Source: Lachnospiraceae bacterium
GTDB taxonomy: Bacteria > Bacillota > Clostridia > Lachnospirales > Lachnospiraceae
Assembly (NCBI GenBank): GCA_029219245.1
Contig: JAQXTA010000041.1
Span: 1 to 64,000, forward strand
Direction of reading: 5' to 3'
DNA length: 64,000 bases
Position 1 is the first letter of the stretch. The number at the start of each line of letters is the position of its first letter. Under the pieces are notes generated by a model that was given only the letters and a program-made list of their open reading frames with translations, had not been told where the DNA came from and did no database searches. Made by a program: the position numbers and the translations under genes. Below are positions 52,064-60,606 of the stretch, in pieces.

Positions 52064-53773
52064 ATGGCAACAAAAGCGTATTATCCCATTTCCGAAATTG
52101 GTGCTGGTAAAGTAGGTTTTTCCAAAACCCGTTCTATTATTGAAGCAGCATTTTACGGAAACAACGTAGTAAAGGTAAACACATTAAGAGAAGCTTATGA
52201 ATTAGCTAAGAATTCTCCGGGTACTGTTGTAACAGATATGCCGATTAAAGATGGTGAGACTTTCGGTCTTCCTGCAGATGCTAAGGTTCTGTTATTCAAC
52301 GATGGTGCCGTAACAGGCCGTTATGCAGCAGCACGTCGTATCAAAGGCGAGCCCGGTGTTGACTCTGCTAAACTTGATAAAGTTGTTATGGATGCTATCT
52401 ACGAAACTCGTTGGAAAACAATGTATCATGCAGAGTGCTTTGTAGGTCTTGATCCTGAATTCATGGTTAAAGCACACCTTCTTATTCCGGAAGGAGAAGA
52501 GAACTTATTATACAACTGGATGATTAACTTCCAGTATATGTCTGACGAATATGTTAAGATGTACAAGAACTCCAAGCTGATTGCTGATGGTAAAGAGCCA
52601 GATATCTACATCTTCTCCGATCCTCAGTGGGCACCTCATGAAGCTCCTGATGTAGATTACAGCTGCTTAAGCGACCCTCTGACATTGTGCTATTTTGATA
52701 CCAACGAAAACTGTGCAGCTATCCTTGGTATGAAATACTTCGGTGAGCATAAGAAAGGTACTCTGACAATGGCATGGGCACTGGCTAACAGAAATGGTTA
52801 CGCTTCCTGCCATGGTGGTCAGAAAGAGTATACATTAGCAGATGGTTCCAAATTCGTTGCATCTGTATATGGTCTGTCAGGTTCCGGTAAATCTACTTTA
52901 ACACATGCTAAGCATGGTAATAAGTATCCGGCAATCAAGGTACTTCATGATGATGCGTTCATTATCAATACCGATACATGTTCCTCCATCGCATTGGAGC
53001 CTACTTATTTTGATAAGACAGCAGATTACCCTACAGGATGTCCTGATAATGAGTATCTGTTATCTGCTCAGAACTGTTCTTGTACAATGGATTCCGAGGG
53101 CAAGATTCAGTTAGTAACAGAAGATATCAGAAATGGTAACGGACGTGCTATTAAGTCCAAATTATGGTCTCCTAATCGTGTAGATAAAATTGAAGCTCCT
53201 GTAAATGCAATCTTCTGGATTATGAAAGATCCTACCATTCCGCCGATTGTTAAGCTGAAAGGATCTGCTCTTGCAGCAGTTATGGGTGCAACCCTTGCTA
53301 CCAAGACATCTTCCGCAGAACGTGTTGCAGCAGGTACTGACTTAAATGCAATCCGTATCGTTCCTTATGCTAACCCATTCAGAACTTATCCTCTGGTTAA
53401 CGACTATGAGAAGTTCAAAAAGTTAGTAGAAGAGAAGAACGTAGCTTGCTATATTGTTAACACAGGTGATTTCATGGGTCACAAGTGTCAGAAGGAAGAT
53501 ACACTTGGTATCTTAGAGACAATCGTAGAAGGCAAAGCTAAATTCGAGCAGTGGGGACCTTTCGAGGATATCGAAATCATGAACGACTGGTCCGGTAAGA
53601 CAGGTGACTTCACACCTGACTTAAACGATGCTGATTACAAGGCTCAGTTAAAAGCAGCTATGCAGACTCGTGTAGATGCAGTGAAAGGCTTTGCTGAAAA
53701 GAAAGAAGGCTATGACAAGCTTCCTGATGAAGCATTAGCAGCATTGGAGAAACTGGTTAACGCACTTAACTAA
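52064..53773 (+). CDS. pckA: Phosphoenolpyruvate carboxykinase (ATP)
   Basis: A 569-residue enzyme interconverting oxaloacetate plus ATP with PEP, CO2 and ADP. The kinase-type P-loop is GLSGSGKSTLTH (about 269-280), slightly different from the common GLSGTGKTTL. HDDAFIINTDT follows with the metal-binding Asp, and the R of NAIRIVPYANPF lies near the adenine site. It is somewhat longer than E. coli PckA (about 540). In fermenters it can run towards oxaloacetate, which links to the decarboxylase operon at 1860. Confidence 0.95.
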   Translation: MATKAYYPISEIGAGKVGFSKTRSIIEAAFYGNNVVKVNTLREAYELAKNSPGTVVTDMPIKDGETFGLPADAKVLLFNDGAVTGRYAAARRIKGEPGVDSAKLDKVVMDAIYETRWKTMYHAECFVGLDPEFMVKAHLLIPEGEENLLYNWMINFQYMSDEYVKMYKNSKLIADGKEPDIYIFSDPQWAPHEAPDVDYSCLSDPLTLCYFDTNENCAAILGMKYFGEHKKGTLTMAWALANRNGYASCHGGQKEYTLADGSKFVASVYGLSGSGKSTLTHAKHGNKYPAIKVLHDDAFIINTDTCSSIALEPTYFDKTADYPTGCPDNEYLLSAQNCSCTMDSEGKIQLVTEDIRNGNGRAIKSKLWSPNRVDKIEAPVNAIFWIMKDPTIPPIVKLKGSALAAVMGATLATKTSSAERVAAGTDLNAIRIVPYANPFRTYPLVNDYEKFKKLVEEKNVACYIVNTGDFMGHKCQKEDTLGILETIVEGKAKFEQWGPFEDIEIMNDWSGKTGDFTPDLNDADYKAQLKAAMQTRVDAVKGFAEKKEGYDKLPDEALAALEKLVNALN

Positions 53774-53801
53774 TTAACTCTTTGTTAATGTAAGTATAGA
53801 G

Positions 53802-53832
53802 AGGGATATATGGTTTCATATATCCCTTTTTC
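53802..53832 (+). terminator. Terminator of pckA
   Basis: AGGGATATATG (53802-53812) pairs perfectly with CATATATCCCT (53817-53827) around a GTTT loop, followed by a T-run. Confidence 0.9.
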
Positions 53833-53924
53833 TGTATAAAATTTTGAAATAAAATAAGGAAACTATCTGATAGAAAGAGAACTAAAAAAGAAAGAGTAAC
53901 TTATTAAAAAGGATGGTAAACCAA

Positions 53925-54515
53925 ATGCCATATACAATGATACCTTCATTTTTGCTTTATTGCTATATAAATGGAATTACACCGGGACCGGCTAATTTGT
54001 GTTCTCTTTCGGCGGCTCTGCGGTATGGAAGAAAACCCGCCCTGCGCCAGTGGAGAGGGCTGTTTACAGGCTTTTTTCTTGTTTCGATGGCAGCCGTATT
54101 GATAACTTATCTGCTAGGTACGGTGTTGAATCAATATGTAGGCATATTATCCTGGATAGGTGCCGCATATATTATGTGGCTGGCATGGCATACGCTGCGT
54201 TCTGCCGGAGCAGAAGCGGATGATGAAGTGGCACAGCCAAGCTTTAAAACAGGACTTCTGGTACAATTGACTAATGTAAAGATTATCGTATTCTGTCTTA
54301 CTGCATTATCTTCTTTTGTATTGCCGTATACGCATTCTTTTTGGACACTTTTAGTTGTTGGACTGTTTTTGCCCTTTACCGGCCCGATAGCCAATTTGGT
54401 GTGGCTGTTTGCAGGAGCCTCGCTGCAAAAGCTGTTTGCTAATTATCGTAGGACAATTGATATCGTAATGGCGTCGCTGCTTGCGCTGTGTGCAGTCAGT
54501 CTGGTGTGGCATTGA
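53925..54515 (+). CDS. LysE/RhtB-family amino acid exporter
   Basis: 196 residues with six hydrophobic segments. The family opening is GITPGPANLCSLSAALRYG (about 16-34), the usual TPGP motif. FKTGLLVQLTNVKIIVFCLT is the typical middle motif. It probably exports amino acids or related metabolites. The ATG at 53913 is too close to AAAGG (53908-53912), so 53925 is preferred. An AraC-like remnant lies directly behind. Confidence 0.88.
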   Translation: MPYTMIPSFLLYCYINGITPGPANLCSLSAALRYGRKPALRQWRGLFTGFFLVSMAAVLITYLLGTVLNQYVGILSWIGAAYIMWLAWHTLRSAGAEADDEVAQPSFKTGLLVQLTNVKIIVFCLTALSSFVLPYTHSFWTLLVVGLFLPFTGPIANLVWLFAGASLQKLFANYRRTIDIVMASLLALCAVSLVWH

Positions 54516-54521
54516 TGAAAG

Positions 54522-54608
54522 ATGAGTTTTTCCAAGGCACTTTATCATTTTCATGGGATTACACCCAGTCAGACACGTAGGGATGATGGTGCAGAGCGGG
54601 CTTTTTAA
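54522..54608 (+). pseudogene. Remnant of an AraC-family regulator (C-terminal helix-turn-helix end)
   Basis: A 28-codon frame reads MSFSKALYHFHGITPSQTRR, then DDGAERAF and a stop. FSKAL..FHGITPSQ.R is the signature of the second AraC helix-turn-helix, and GA..AF matches the start of the effector domain seen in AraC-GyrI proteins. In the adjacent frame DEFF directly precedes, as expected after a one-base shift. No helix 1 or intact domain remains, so this is a decayed fragment. The rest of the 321-bp gap (54516-54836) shows a promoter at 54684 and nothing else recognisable. Confidence 0.45.
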
Positions 54609-54683
54609 AACTGTCTGGTCATAATAGAAAATCTGAGATGGGAAGGGAGAAGATGAAGGGGGAAGAGGAATTAAGCATTAGTC

Positions 54684-54711
54684 TTGACAGGGGATATGGT
54701 AATGATAAAAT
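54684..54711 (+). promoter_or_regulatory. Promoter upstream of the hybrid kinase
   Basis: TTGACA (54684-54689), 16 bp, TAAAAT (54706-54711). This leaves a leader of about 120 bases with no recognised structure. Confidence 0.55.
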
Positions 54712-54836
54712 GAAATATATTGTAATACTTTAAGGTATAGTACAAGACATATCCGATAGGAAGCATGACAGGAATCCTTGTGTGGCAGTCGACTATCTGA
54801 CATGGAAAAAGAAACCAATTAATGAAGGAAAACAGA

Positions 54837-56840
54837 ATGGATAAAGAGAAACGATTGCTTGATATATATAGCCAGATAATAAAAAAGTATGCGGCAATGT
54901 ATTTGCTTCATAAAACGGAAAGAACATATGAAACTTTACAAGTTGATGACGTGTTTGCAAGCTTGACTGATGAAACAGGTTCTTTTATAATGCTGTATTC
55001 ACAGTTGTTTTCATTGAATAAAATGAATATGAGTAAGAGTAAGGGTAAATATGAAATATTCAATAATGAAAACTTATTTTTACAAGATAGTTATCATGGG
55101 AATTTGATGCTTAAAATTGACAATGTAGAAAGAGAATATGAATATCGTATTGTCAGCGTTTCGGAGCAGGATAGTGTATTGTTACTTGTTGAAGATGATA
55201 TAAGTGTCCGCTGGAATCATTTTGAACGATTAAAAATGGATACGATTCAGGAGAACTATCTGTTTTCCATGATTGTTAATTTAAAGGATAATACATGTAC
55301 GAATTCAAATACAACAGAGATTAGTTCTTCTAGGCAAGATTATCTAAATATGGATTATTTGCAGTGGAGAAATAAGATTTCCAATATGTTTCTGCCTGAT
55401 GACAGACTGATGTTTCTGTCCATGTCAGATCCGGAATATATCATGGAGAGGTTGGAAAAAGAGCAACAGTATAAATTTGAGATTCAGATGGTAAATATGC
55501 AGGGAAAGTATATCTGGTGCAGATTGATGTTTACCCGCATGAAAGGATTTTCCAAAGATTATCCGGTTTTTGTATATACTGTGCAGGACATTCATGAAGA
55601 TATGACAAGACTTCTTCAGCAGGAAAATATTATTGCAGCAGTGGAAGAAAAAAATAAGAAACTGGATAGTATCAATAAGGCTAAGAGTCTGTTTATTTCC
55701 AATATGTCGCATGAGATTAGAACGCCTATTAATGCGGTCCTTGGAATGGATGAGATGATTATCCGAGAAACGGATGATGATGTGATTCGTTCTTATGCAT
55801 ATGATATCAGGAATGCAGGAAAAATGCTTCTTAGTATCATCAATGATATTCTTGATTATTCAAAAATCGAGGCCGGTAAGATGGAAATTATTAATGTATC
55901 TTATCAGATTGGGACAGTTATTTCAGATATCAACAATATGATATCCATCAAGGCAAAAGAAAAAAATTTAAAGTTTAATATTGTAGTAAACGATAAGATT
56001 CCAGGTGTCCTTTGGGGAGATGAAGTTCGCATTAAGCAGATTATGATAAATTTACTGACCAATGCAGTCAAGTATACGGAAAGGGGAGAAGTAACGCTTC
56101 GGGTTGATTACCGTCCTTTGGAGGATAGAACGATTGGTTTGATGGTTCGTGTAGAAGATACCGGAATAGGCATGAAACAGGAAGATATGAAAAATCTGTT
56201 TTCTGAGTTTGCCAGATTGGATGTTCAGCGTAACCGGAAAGTAGAAGGTACTGGTCTTGGCATGAGCATCGTTGTTCGGTTATTGGAGCAGATGAATAGT
56301 CGGCTGGAAGTAGAAAGTGTTTATGGTCAGGGTTCTGTTTTTTCTTTTGTATTACCACAGGAAGTTGTGGATAAGACACCTTTGTGTGAGCAGGCGAAGG
56401 ATTTGCGGAATCATGAAAAAGAAGAACAGCAAACAAGTCTTTATATTCCGAATGCCAGGATTCTGGCAGTAGATGACAATAGAGTAAATCTGGTGGTTAT
56501 CAAAGGTTTATTGAAAAGAACAGGTGCAAAAGTCAAGTGCGTACAGAGTGGTCAGGAATGTCTGGAAATTCTGCAGCAGGAGGACTTTGATATTGTTTTG
56601 CTGGATCATCTTATGCCCGGCATGGATGGTATAGAAACGCTGTCACGAATCAAGCAATTGGGAAAAAAATACAATGATTTACCGGTAATTGCTCTTACGG
56701 CAAATGTTATGTCCGGAGCAAGAGAACGGTATGTTAACATGGGATTTCATGATTTTATTGAGAAGCCGATTTCTGTACCGAAACTGGAACAGATGCTGAA
56801 CTGGTATCTGCCACCTTCGGTTATAGGAGAACAAAAGTAA
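54837..56840 (+). CDS. Hybrid sensor histidine kinase / response regulator
   Basis: A 667-residue cytoplasmic protein with no membrane helix. An N-terminal region with PAS-like sequence (about 1-260) includes a segment with PEYIMERLEKEQQYKFEIQM, then KYIWCRL and a VYTVQDIHEDM exit. A coiled linker, HisKA (ISNMSHEIRTPINAVLG, His292), HATPase (QIMINLLTNAVKYT, VEDTGIGM, GTGLGMSIV) and a receiver domain (LAVDDNRVN, Asp590 in VLLDHLMPGMDG) follow. GAAGGA at 54824-54829 serves the ATG at 54837, not the one at 54822. The output is unknown. Confidence 0.92.
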   Translation: MDKEKRLLDIYSQIIKKYAAMYLLHKTERTYETLQVDDVFASLTDETGSFIMLYSQLFSLNKMNMSKSKGKYEIFNNENLFLQDSYHGNLMLKIDNVEREYEYRIVSVSEQDSVLLLVEDDISVRWNHFERLKMDTIQENYLFSMIVNLKDNTCTNSNTTEISSSRQDYLNMDYLQWRNKISNMFLPDDRLMFLSMSDPEYIMERLEKEQQYKFEIQMVNMQGKYIWCRLMFTRMKGFSKDYPVFVYTVQDIHEDMTRLLQQENIIAAVEEKNKKLDSINKAKSLFISNMSHEIRTPINAVLGMDEMIIRETDDDVIRSYAYDIRNAGKMLLSIINDILDYSKIEAGKMEIINVSYQIGTVISDINNMISIKAKEKNLKFNIVVNDKIPGVLWGDEVRIKQIMINLLTNAVKYTERGEVTLRVDYRPLEDRTIGLMVRVEDTGIGMKQEDMKNLFSEFARLDVQRNRKVEGTGLGMSIVVRLLEQMNSRLEVESVYGQGSVFSFVLPQEVVDKTPLCEQAKDLRNHEKEEQQTSLYIPNARILAVDDNRVNLVVIKGLLKRTGAKVKCVQSGQECLEILQQEDFDIVLLDHLMPGMDGIETLSRIKQLGKKYNDLPVIALTANVMSGARERYVNMGFHDFIEKPISVPKLEQMLNWYLPPSVIGEQK

Positions 56841-56852
56841 AAAATTTCCCAG

Positions 56853-56881
56853 TTGTATTTCGGACTATATTCGGATATAAT
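56853..56881 (+). promoter_or_regulatory. Promoter of the 6S-like RNA
   Basis: TTGTAT (56853-56858), 17 bp, TATAAT (56876-56881). Predicted start near 56888. Confidence 0.75.
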
Positions 56882-56887
56882 ATAAGT

Positions 56888-57070
56888 AACCTGGAATGCA
56901 CGATAATTCTTGTTATTTTGAACCTACAGTTACTTTAAACGGGATTCTTATATTTCCATGTGGATGTCAAGCCTCCGGCTCTTTGAGCTTTGTGCAGTGG
57001 AAGGCAGAAATATGGTTGCGGTTACCCACCTAGCTATAGCTAGGAGTCAAAATACAAGATCCGGCATTTT
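56888..57070 (+). ncRNA. ssrS: 6S-like regulatory RNA
   Basis: A non-coding region of about 180 bases with its own promoter and terminator. The ends pair: TTCTTGTTATTTTGA (56907-56921) with TCAAAATACAAGA (57047-57059). This gives the closing stem of a long rod. Inside are further paired arms (ATATTTC with GAAATAT), hairpin GCTC-TTT-GAGC and a perfect CTAGCTATAGCTAG hairpin (57030-57043). Size, rod shape and unpaired middle match 6S RNA, which binds sigma-A RNA polymerase as a promoter mimic. No covariance search was run; another structured RNA is possible. Confidence 0.7.
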
Positions 57071-57081
57071 GGGGATATACG

Positions 57082-57117
57082 AAAGAAAAAGCAGTCAGTT
57101 TTGGCTGCTTTTTCTTT
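57082..57117 (+). terminator. Terminator of the 6S-like RNA
   Basis: AAAGAAAAAGCAG (57082-57094) pairs with CTGCTTTTTCTTT (57105-57117). It lies just before the SpoIID-domain gene. Confidence 0.85.
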
Positions 57118-57147
57118 TCTCTTAAATAAAAACAGGGAGAAAATTAC

Positions 57148-59376
57148 ATGCAGGAAAATCTGAAAAATATCGGTAAGCTGTTTTGTATTCTGGCAGGGCT
57201 GGTATTTCTTTTTTGTTTATGGCTGTATCAGCAGGAGAGACAGAAAGAAGTACCGGAAGGAGAAAAAATAACAACGGAAGATGTACAGATTTTATTAGAG
57301 GCTTTGGAAACGACTTTGGATTTGGATGCTATTCTGGAAAAAAATACAGCGAAAAATGTGGAGGCGCATGAGAAGCAGGCAGAAACTTATTTTACATACA
57401 GGCAGTATAAAAGGCTTTATGAACTGATTGACGGTGCAGGAAAAGGAATTCCGGATTTTGGGAATAAATATGAGGAACATTATGCGTTATTGAAGGAAGA
57501 CTGGTATGAAGCATACGCTCTTATGCTTGCTTATCTGGATAAGGATTCCTCAATCTGGAAGACAACGATATTCATTCTAAAAGTTGATACACAGGAAAAG
57601 AAAGTATATACGCAAAACAGTGAGTATGATTACTTGTCATCTTCTTTCGATGCTTCTGTTTTTTGCAAAGAAGAAGTATTTGTTAAGGGAAATATGCTTT
57701 TGACAAGTATCAAAGAACTGGATGAAAAAACCATTCTGGAAAATGTATGGGTTATGGAATCAACAAATGGCAATATGGAATGCTTTTATCATCAGGTAAA
57801 TTTTACGGTAAATACTGAAAAGCCGGTAGAGCGGGAGCAAATTGCGGATTTGACATTTGAAGATGGGAAACTGCGAAAGGCACAGGAAAAGCAGGAGAAG
57901 CTTCATGGAAAGCTGCTAAGTGTGTCGGAAAATAAAATAGAAATAGAAGGCTGCGGAACTTATGAAATGGATGAAAATCTGGAAATCTATAAGCTGTATG
58001 GTATTTTGGAAACACAGAAAAAAACAGACTTAATGATTGGATATGACTATACGGATTTTGTTATGTGGAAAGGAAGAATTTGTGCTGCTTTGGTATCCAG
58101 GGAAGGAGAACTTGACCATATACGGGTGCTGCTTACCAATTCGACGGATGGCAGTTATTTTTTTGAAGAAGCTACTGTTTGGATAGATGGGGAAGAAAAG
58201 CAGATTAGGGCACAGGATTTGAAAAACGGCGAGAGAATTACTTTACAGACAAAAGCATTGACGGATAAAGTTTCTTTGCTGACAGAGGATGTAAAAAAGG
58301 CAGATAACGCTTTTCGGGGGAAATTGGAGTTTGGTAAAACAGAACAGGGGATGGTAATTATCAATGAGCTGCCGTTAGAAGAATATCTTTATGCAGTGGT
58401 ACCCAGTGAAATGCCGGCATCCTATCCGATAGAGGCTCTGAAGGCACAGGCGGTCTGTGCCAGAAGTTATGCATATCGCTATATTCTGCACGCCGGATTG
58501 GGGGAGTATGGAGCCCATCTGGATGATACAACCGCATTTCAGGTGTATCATAATATCGTGGAGAATGCCACGTCCACAACGGCGGTAAAAGAAACAACAG
58601 GGGAAATGCTGTATTATCAGGGAAAACTTGCGGAAAATTATTATTATTCAACCTCCTGCGGTTATGGAACTGACACGAAGGTATGGAAAAGCGAGAATGG
58701 ACAGGATACCTCTTATATCTGCGCCGGAAAATATGCAGGGAAGGATGAAGGTTCGGAAAGGCTGTCGGCAGAGGATATGATGCAGGAAGATAATTTTGCG
58801 GCATTTATTACGACAGTAGATGAAACAGATTTTGAGAAAGACGAGGCCTGGTATCGATGGACTTATGAGGTGGAAGAGATGGATACAGAGAAGCTGCTTG
58901 CCCGAATACAAAGCCGGTATCGTGCCAATCCAAGTCTTATTCTGCAAAAGACCGGAGAGGGAGAAAACACTTATTATATCTCAGAACCAATTGCTGAAAT
59001 TGGTTCCATAAAGGATATCAGGGTAATCAAAAGAGGAGCTGGCGGAGTAGCAGATGAACTGGTTATTATCGGTAGCAAGACAGTTGTCAAAATAATCTCA
59101 GAATACAATATCCGGAGTATTTTATGCGATGGGAAGAGTGAGGTTATCAAGCAGGATGGAAGCAGGGTTGTACCGGGTACACTTTTGCCGAGTGGTTTTT
59201 TTATCATAGAAACTGGAAAAAAGGGTGAGGATGTGGTAGGATATACGTTGACCGGAGGCGGCTACGGGCATGGAGTCGGTATGTCGCAGAACGGAGCAAA
59301 AGCAATGGGCAGTCTGGGCTATAATTACCGGGAAATACTTGGAACATTTTTTGCAGACTGTGAGGTACGAAAATGA
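57148..59376 (+). CDS. SpoIID/LytB-domain protein (probable lytic transglycosylase-like)
   Basis: 742 residues with an N-terminal membrane helix (about 8-26). The first 400 residues form a beta-rich outer part of unknown type. The SpoIID domain follows, with INELPLEEYLYAVVPSEMP, SYPIEALKAQAVCARSYAYR and ENYYYSTSCGYGTDTKVW, and ends GGGYGHGVGMSQNGAKAMG. SpoIID cleaves denuded peptidoglycan during engulfment; this longer relative may act on the vegetative wall. It overlaps the BrkB gene by 4 bp. Confidence 0.88.
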   Translation: MQENLKNIGKLFCILAGLVFLFCLWLYQQERQKEVPEGEKITTEDVQILLEALETTLDLDAILEKNTAKNVEAHEKQAETYFTYRQYKRLYELIDGAGKGIPDFGNKYEEHYALLKEDWYEAYALMLAYLDKDSSIWKTTIFILKVDTQEKKVYTQNSEYDYLSSSFDASVFCKEEVFVKGNMLLTSIKELDEKTILENVWVMESTNGNMECFYHQVNFTVNTEKPVEREQIADLTFEDGKLRKAQEKQEKLHGKLLSVSENKIEIEGCGTYEMDENLEIYKLYGILETQKKTDLMIGYDYTDFVMWKGRICAALVSREGELDHIRVLLTNSTDGSYFFEEATVWIDGEEKQIRAQDLKNGERITLQTKALTDKVSLLTEDVKKADNAFRGKLEFGKTEQGMVIINELPLEEYLYAVVPSEMPASYPIEALKAQAVCARSYAYRYILHAGLGEYGAHLDDTTAFQVYHNIVENATSTTAVKETTGEMLYYQGKLAENYYYSTSCGYGTDTKVWKSENGQDTSYICAGKYAGKDEGSERLSAEDMMQEDNFAAFITTVDETDFEKDEAWYRWTYEVEEMDTEKLLARIQSRYRANPSLILQKTGEGENTYYISEPIAEIGSIKDIRVIKRGAGGVADELVIIGSKTVVKIISEYNIRSILCDGKSEVIKQDGSRVVPGTLLPSGFFIIETGKKGEDVVGYTLTGGGYGHGVGMSQNGAKAMGSLGYNYREILGTFFADCEVRK

Positions 59377-60230
59377 GAACGATGGTAAGACTATATTACA
59401 TATTCAGGGATTTTTCCACACAGATGACAAGGAAGAATATCAATTCCTTTGCGGCAAGTGCTGCTTTCTTCCTTTTTTTATCAATGGTTCCGCTTTTGAT
59501 GGCACTTTGTGCCATTCTTCCCTTTACGCCGCTTACGGCAGAAAACCTGATTATGGCTATCACACAGGTAACACCGAACGCCATGAATGGATTGGTGGAG
59601 CAGGTAGTATATGATGCGTACGCAAAGTCGGCAGGAACCATTACTATTTATGCGATTGTAACAATCTGGTCAGCAGGAAAAGCTATGTTAGCTTTGATAC
59701 AGGGATTAAATGAGGTAAATGATTTTGAAGAAAAAAGAAATTATTTTATGCTTCGTACAATTGCCTGTTTTTATACCGTTGTTATTTTAATTACCATGCT
59801 GATATCCTTATTTATTATGGTGTTCGGTAACGTTATTATCAATATTGCACTCAGTGATTTCCCGCAGCTTCATGTGATAGGAAAGTTAATTATGCATTTT
59901 CGTTTCCTTTTTTCATGGGTAATTCTGACATTGGCTTTTGGCCTTATTTACGCTTTTGTACCGGGGATAAAATTACGATACAAAAAGCAGCTTCCGGGTG
60001 CAGCTTTTGCAGCTGTTGTGTGGAGTATTGCATCCTATGCATTTTCGGTTTATGTAGATCACTTTAATGGATTTGGCGCTTATGGAAGTCTGACAACCGT
60101 TGTCATTATGATGATCTGGTTTTATATCCTGATGTATATTCTCCTGATAGGTGCGCATATTAACCGTTATTTTGGGCCGGTCTATAAATTCCTGTTTGGA
60201 TGGCTTGACAAGTCCGGCAAAACTCACTAA
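59373..60230 (+). CDS. YihY/BrkB-family membrane protein
   Basis: 285 residues with six hydrophobic segments. Landmarks are NSFAASAAFFLFLSMVPLLMAL (about 24-45, read in two parts), AIVTIWSAGKAMLALIQGLN, ALSDFPQL, AFVPGIKLRYKKQLPGAAFAAV and YGSLTTVVIMMIWFYILMYI. The family was once thought to be RNase BN, which is wrong; its transport role is unproven. The ATG overlaps the stop of the SpoIID gene (ATGA), so both are coupled. Confidence 0.9.
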   Translation: MRTMVRLYYIFRDFSTQMTRKNINSFAASAAFFLFLSMVPLLMALCAILPFTPLTAENLIMAITQVTPNAMNGLVEQVVYDAYAKSAGTITIYAIVTIWSAGKAMLALIQGLNEVNDFEEKRNYFMLRTIACFYTVVILITMLISLFIMVFGNVIINIALSDFPQLHVIGKLIMHFRFLFSWVILTLAFGLIYAFVPGIKLRYKKQLPGAAFAAVVWSIASYAFSVYVDHFNGFGAYGSLTTVVIMMIWFYILMYILLIGAHINRYFGPVYKFLFGWLDKSGKTH

Positions 60231-60249
60231 AATGACAAGTAGCAGTCAG

Positions 60250-60277
60250 TTGAAAGCAGACTGACATAGGATAGAAA
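60250..60277 (+). promoter_or_regulatory. Promoter of pheST (weak match)
   Basis: TTGAAA (60250-60255), 16 bp, TAGAAA (60272-60277), just upstream of the T-box leader. Confidence 0.45.
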
Positions 60278-60283
60278 AAGGCA

Positions 60284-60536
60284 TAGATGGTGTCAGTAGG
60301 GCATTGTTTTCCAGCAGAGAGAGGGAGTCATCGGCTGTAAGCTTCCTCGGGTTCAGACAGTAGCTTGAATTTCCCACCGGAGCTGCTTGAAGGAAAAACC
60401 GGATGGTTGAGTAGTTTGAGACGTAGAAGCACGTTACGCATAAATGAGAGCCTGTTTTTGTAAAAGAACAGGAAACTGGGTGGTACCGCGGATAAAGTTC
60501 GTCCCATGTGTTTACGCACATGGGATTATTTTTGTG
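60284..60536 (+). promoter_or_regulatory. T-box riboswitch for phenylalanine tRNA
   Basis: The T-box sequence GGGTGGTACCGCGG is at 60478-60491. Its UGGU fits a tRNA ending in ACCA, as for tRNA-Phe. In stem I, GAA (60367-60369) precedes UUU/UUC (60370-60373), a phenylalanine codon in the specifier position. The terminator CCCATGTG / CACATGGG (60503-60510 with 60517-60524) and a T-run follow, and the antiterminator can form with GGGT and CCC. Uncharged tRNA-Phe should allow read-through into pheS. This leader fills most of the 376-bp gap before pheS. Confidence 0.93.
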
Positions 60537-60606
60537 GAAAAATGGATAGAAACTCCTGATGTGCAGGAAAAAGACATAGGAAAAATAAGAAGGAAGGAAA
60601 GAAAGA

